Below the pieces are notes generated by a model, which saw only the letters and a program-made list of their open reading frames with translations, ran no database searches and was not told the origin of the DNA. From an uncultured Castellaniella sp. (lineage in GTDB: Bacteria > Pseudomonadota > Gammaproteobacteria > Burkholderiales > Burkholderiaceae_B), in NCBI RefSeq assembly GCF_937988725.1, contig NZ_CALKHS010000003.1:372001-436000 (forward strand): a DNA stretch of 64,000 nucleotides. The letters are read 5' to 3'. Below are positions 61,534 to 64,000 of this stretch, in pieces. The translations under genes and the position numbers were made by a program. Position 1 is the first letter of the stretch, and every line of letters begins with the position of its first letter.

Positions 61534-62325
61534 ATGAAGTTCAGGAAGACAGCATGGATCGCCGCCGCAAGCTTGTGCGCCTTTGGCGCGGCGGCGCACG
61601 CGGGCGATCTGGATCAGATCAAGAAGGATGGCGTGATCCGGGTCGCCATCGCCATGGGGGTGCCCATGTTCAGCTATGCCAATGCCCAGATGCAGCCGGA
61701 AGGGTCGGACGTGTCCACGGCCGAAATGCTGGCCAAGGACCTGGGGGTCAAGCTGGAACTGGTGCCCATCACCAACGCGGCCCGCATCCCCACCATCCAG
61801 ACCGGCAAGGCGGACATCGCCGTCGCCAATCTGTCGATCACGGCGGAGCGCTCCAAGGTCATCGATTTTTCCGTGCCGTATGCGTCCCTGCAGATCATCG
61901 TGGCCGCTCCGAAGGAACTGAAGATCAAGGACTACAAGGACCTGAAGGGCGTCAAGATCGGCGTGACCCGCGCGACGGTGAACGACACCGACATCACGAA
62001 GAACGCGCCGGACGCCAACATCCGCCGCTTCGAGGACGACGCCACGCTGGTCACGGCGGCGGCTTCCAGGCAGGTCCAGGCCATCTCGTCGCAGTGGCCC
62101 AACGTGGCGGAAGTCAACAAGAAGCTGAAGAACGATCCCTACGAGACCAAGTTCGTCCAGCATGAATTCATGCTGGGGATCGCCATGCCCAAGCAGACCC
62201 CGAAACTGAAGGCCTGGCTGGACGAGTGGGTGCGCAAGAACCTGAAGAACGGCAATCTGAACGCCGCCTACAAGAAGTACCACGGCAGCGACCTGAGCCC
62301 GTCGGTATTGGCGAACGGGGCTTAA
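61534..62325 (+). CDS. ABC solute-binding protein, family 3
   Basis: A 263-aa periplasmic binding protein with a signal peptide (AASLCAFGAAAHAGD). The domain has DGVIRVAIAMGVPMFSYANA, GKADIAVANLSITAERSKVI, DFSVPYASLQIIVAAPKEL and KGVKIGVTRATVNDTDIT, the amino-acid-binding fold. The specific ligand cannot be read; the operon points to a uronic-acid-type compound. GAAGGAGACTTGG precedes ATG 61534. It overlaps the convergent PEP carboxylase stop by four bases. Confidence 0.9.
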   Translation: MKFRKTAWIAAASLCAFGAAAHAGDLDQIKKDGVIRVAIAMGVPMFSYANAQMQPEGSDVSTAEMLAKDLGVKLELVPITNAARIPTIQTGKADIAVANLSITAERSKVIDFSVPYASLQIIVAAPKELKIKDYKDLKGVKIGVTRATVNDTDITKNAPDANIRRFEDDATLVTAAASRQVQAISSQWPNVAEVNKKLKNDPYETKFVQHEFMLGIAMPKQTPKLKAWLDEWVRKNLKNGNLNAAYKKYHGSDLSPSVLANGA

Positions 62326-64000
62326 CCGGAGTTCCTGAGTCCTGCGGCGATCCCGTTGATGGTCATGTGGATCGCCCGCTGGTCGCGGGATTCCTGTTCG
62401 TTGGCGCGGTGCGCCGACGCCGGGCCCGAACGCATGCGGCGCAGCAGCTCCACCTGCAGGCGGTTCAGCGGGTCGATGTAGGCGAAGCGCTCGGCCAGGG
62501 CGTCCCGCAGCGGGGCGTCGTGGGCCAGCAGGTCGTGCCCCGTGATGTCGCGGAACACGCCGACGGTGGCGTGGTATTCGCTTTCGATGCGGGCGAAGAT
62601 CCGCTTGCGCAGGGCCTTGTCCGTCAGCAGTTCGGCATAGGCGCGGCCGATGGCCAGATCGGTCTTGGCCAGCACCTGTTCCATGTTCGACAGCAGGGTG
62701 CGGAAGAAAGGCCAGTCGCGGGCCATGGCCTGCAGGCGCGACAGGCGCGCTTCGCGGCTCAGGGCGTGATCCGGGCCGCCTTCGTCCAGATAGCGGCTCA
62801 GGGCCGAGCCGACCCCGTACCAGCCGGGCAGCGGCAGCCGGCACTGCGCCCAGGAAAACGACCAGGGGATGGCGCGCAGGTCCTCGATGCGCTGCAGGGC
62901 CTTGCGCGATGACGGCCGCGAACCGATGTTCAGGCCGGCGATCTCGCGGATCGGGGTCGAGGCGAAGAAGTACTCCGTGAATCCTTCCGTGCCGTAGACC
63001 AGGTCGCGATAGGCCTCGCGGGCCGTCTGCGACATCCAGGCCATGGCCTCGCCGTATTCGGTGGCATGCCGGTCTTCGTTGCGCGCGGCGGGGGCGCCCG
63101 CCAGGCTGGCTTCCAGGGTGGCGGCGACGAACAGTTCCAGGTGCCAGCGGCCGACCTCGGCGTCCTTGTAGCGGCCCTGGATGATTTCCCCCTGTTCCGT
63201 CAGGCGGATCTGGTTGTTCACGGTGCCGGGCGGCTGGGCGATGATGGAATCGTAGCTGGGGCCGCCGCCCCGTCCCACGGAACCGCCCCGGCCGTGGAAC
63301 AGGCGCAGGCGGGTGCGGTGCTTGCGGAACACGTCCACCAGGCGGCGTTCGGCCTGGTACAGCGACCAGTGGGACGTCAGGTAGCCGCCGTCCTTGTTGC
63401 TGTCCGAATAGCCCAGCATGACTTCCTGGATGCCGTCCTGGGCCTGGCGCACGCGGGTTGCGACCTCCGGCAGCGACAGCCAGGCGTCCATGATCCCGGG
63501 GCCGCGCTCCAGGTCGGGGATGGTCTCGAACAGCGGCACCACCATCAGGCCTTCCCGCGGCGCGGTCTTGCCCACCGTGGGCGCGATCAGGCCGGTTTCC
63601 TGCTGCAGCACCAGCGCTTCCAGCAGGTCGCTGAGGGTTTCCGTGTGCGACACGATGGACTGGCGGATGGCGGCGGCGCCGAAGCGGCGCCGGCAGTCGG
63701 CGGCCATGCGCAGGATGGCCAGTTCCTTGGTGGTTTCCGCCGAGTATTCCACCCAGGGGGACGCCAGCGGGCGCGGCTCGCGCAGTTCCTGGCGCAGGAC
63801 CCGGACGCGGTCCGCTTCGGACAGCCGCGCGTAGCGCACGGGCTTGCCGTCCAGCGCGACCCCGGCGTGCTGCATCAGTTCGTCGAAGACGCGCTCGTGC
63901 ACGTCGGAACTCTGGCGCAGATCGACGGTGGCCAGGTGGAAGCCGAAGATCTCCACCGCCTGGCGCAGGTGCGTCAGGCGCAGCCGGCCCACCAGGGCGC
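62322..64000 (-). CDS. ppc: Phosphoenolpyruvate carboxylase (partial, N-terminus off window)
   Basis: The C-terminal 559 or so residues of PEP carboxylase, which adds bicarbonate to PEP to give oxaloacetate. Signatures: PLFETIPDLERGPGIMDAWL, VMLGYSDSNKDGGYLTSHWS, FHGRGGSVGRGGGP (the glycine-rich catalytic loop), IPWSFSWAQCRLPLPGWYG and the C-terminal NGIAAGLRNSG. The frame stays open through base 64000, so the start is outside. It would be a direct consumer of the bicarbonate made by the DAB locus. Confidence 0.95.
   Translation of the reverse strand, partial: ALVGRLRLTHLRQAVEIFGFHLATVDLRQSSDVHERVFDELMQHAGVALDGKPVRYARLSEADRVRVLRQELREPRPLASPWVEYSAETTKELAILRMAADCRRRFGAAAIRQSIVSHTETLSDLLEALVLQQETGLIAPTVGKTAPREGLMVVPLFETIPDLERGPGIMDAWLSLPEVATRVRQAQDGIQEVMLGYSDSNKDGGYLTSHWSLYQAERRLVDVFRKHRTRLRLFHGRGGSVGRGGGPSYDSIIAQPPGTVNNQIRLTEQGEIIQGRYKDAEVGRWHLELFVAATLEASLAGAPAARNEDRHATEYGEAMAWMSQTAREAYRDLVYGTEGFTEYFFASTPIREIAGLNIGSRPSSRKALQRIEDLRAIPWSFSWAQCRLPLPGWYGVGSALSRYLDEGGPDHALSREARLSRLQAMARDWPFFRTLLSNMEQVLAKTDLAIGRAYAELLTDKALRKRIFARIESEYHATVGVFRDITGHDLLAHDAPLRDALAERFAYIDPLNRLQVELLRRMRSGPASAHRANEQESRDQRAIHMTINGIAAGLRNSG

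Overview
The window is about 64 kb of GC-rich bacterial chromosome. Gene content (octaprenyl-type IspB, tripartite tricarboxylate and TRAP transporters, many LysR and GntR regulators) and protein style point to a betaproteobacterium of the Burkholderiales, most likely Alcaligenaceae (Bordetella/Achromobacter-like). The genus cannot be fixed from sequence alone. I see no rRNA, insertion sequence, prophage or CRISPR array. The only RNA gene recognised is tRNA-Pro(CGG).

Region 1 (1-12.6 kb): a partial DUF815 ATPase diverges from ispB, followed by tRNA-Pro with a strong terminator, a periplasmic PQQ-type sugar dehydrogenase, and a succinate-semialdehyde-type dehydrogenase. Then comes a phosphorus-acquisition block: phnW and phnX (2-aminoethylphosphonate to acetaldehyde), a HAD phosphatase, a calcineurin-type phosphodiesterase and a complete Ugp-like ABC importer.

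Region 2 (12.6-26.6 kb): two cyclic-di-GMP proteins, and a LysR regulator diverging from a seven-gene operon. That operon encodes an amidase, a TRAP transporter (DctPQM), a possible deaminase, an asparaginase and a tartrate/isopropylmalate-type dehydrogenase. A free-methionine-sulfoxide reductase and a NUDIX hydrolase also lie here.

Region 3 (26.6-32.4 kb): a DAB inorganic-carbon accumulation locus. A beta-carbonic anhydrase and a LysR gene diverge from dabB and dabA. All four zinc-site residues of DabA are visible.

Region 4 (33.4-62.3 kb): a large uronate/aldarate catabolic island. It carries two uronate dehydrogenases (one fused to an SMP-30 lactonase), two glucarate dehydratases, two galactarate/talarate dehydratases, a further enolase-superfamily enzyme, and two KdgD genes that share an identical 838-bp inverted tract. 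It also carries a DHDPS-like aldolase/dehydratase, an alpha-ketoglutarate-semialdehyde dehydrogenase, an aldose epimerase, three transport systems, a decayed solute-binding gene and two FadR-type GntR regulators. Together these enzymes should convert D-glucuronate and D-galacturonate through lactone, aldarate and 5-keto-4-deoxyglucarate to 2-oxoglutarate. Eleven copies of a 13-bp near-palindrome (consensus GTTRTAYGAYRAC) lie upstream of nearly every transcription unit of this island and were not noticed elsewhere, so I propose one GntR regulon. At two kdgD promoters the motif contains the -10 hexamer.

Region 5 (62.3-64 kb): the 3' part of a phosphoenolpyruvate carboxylase gene running off the end.
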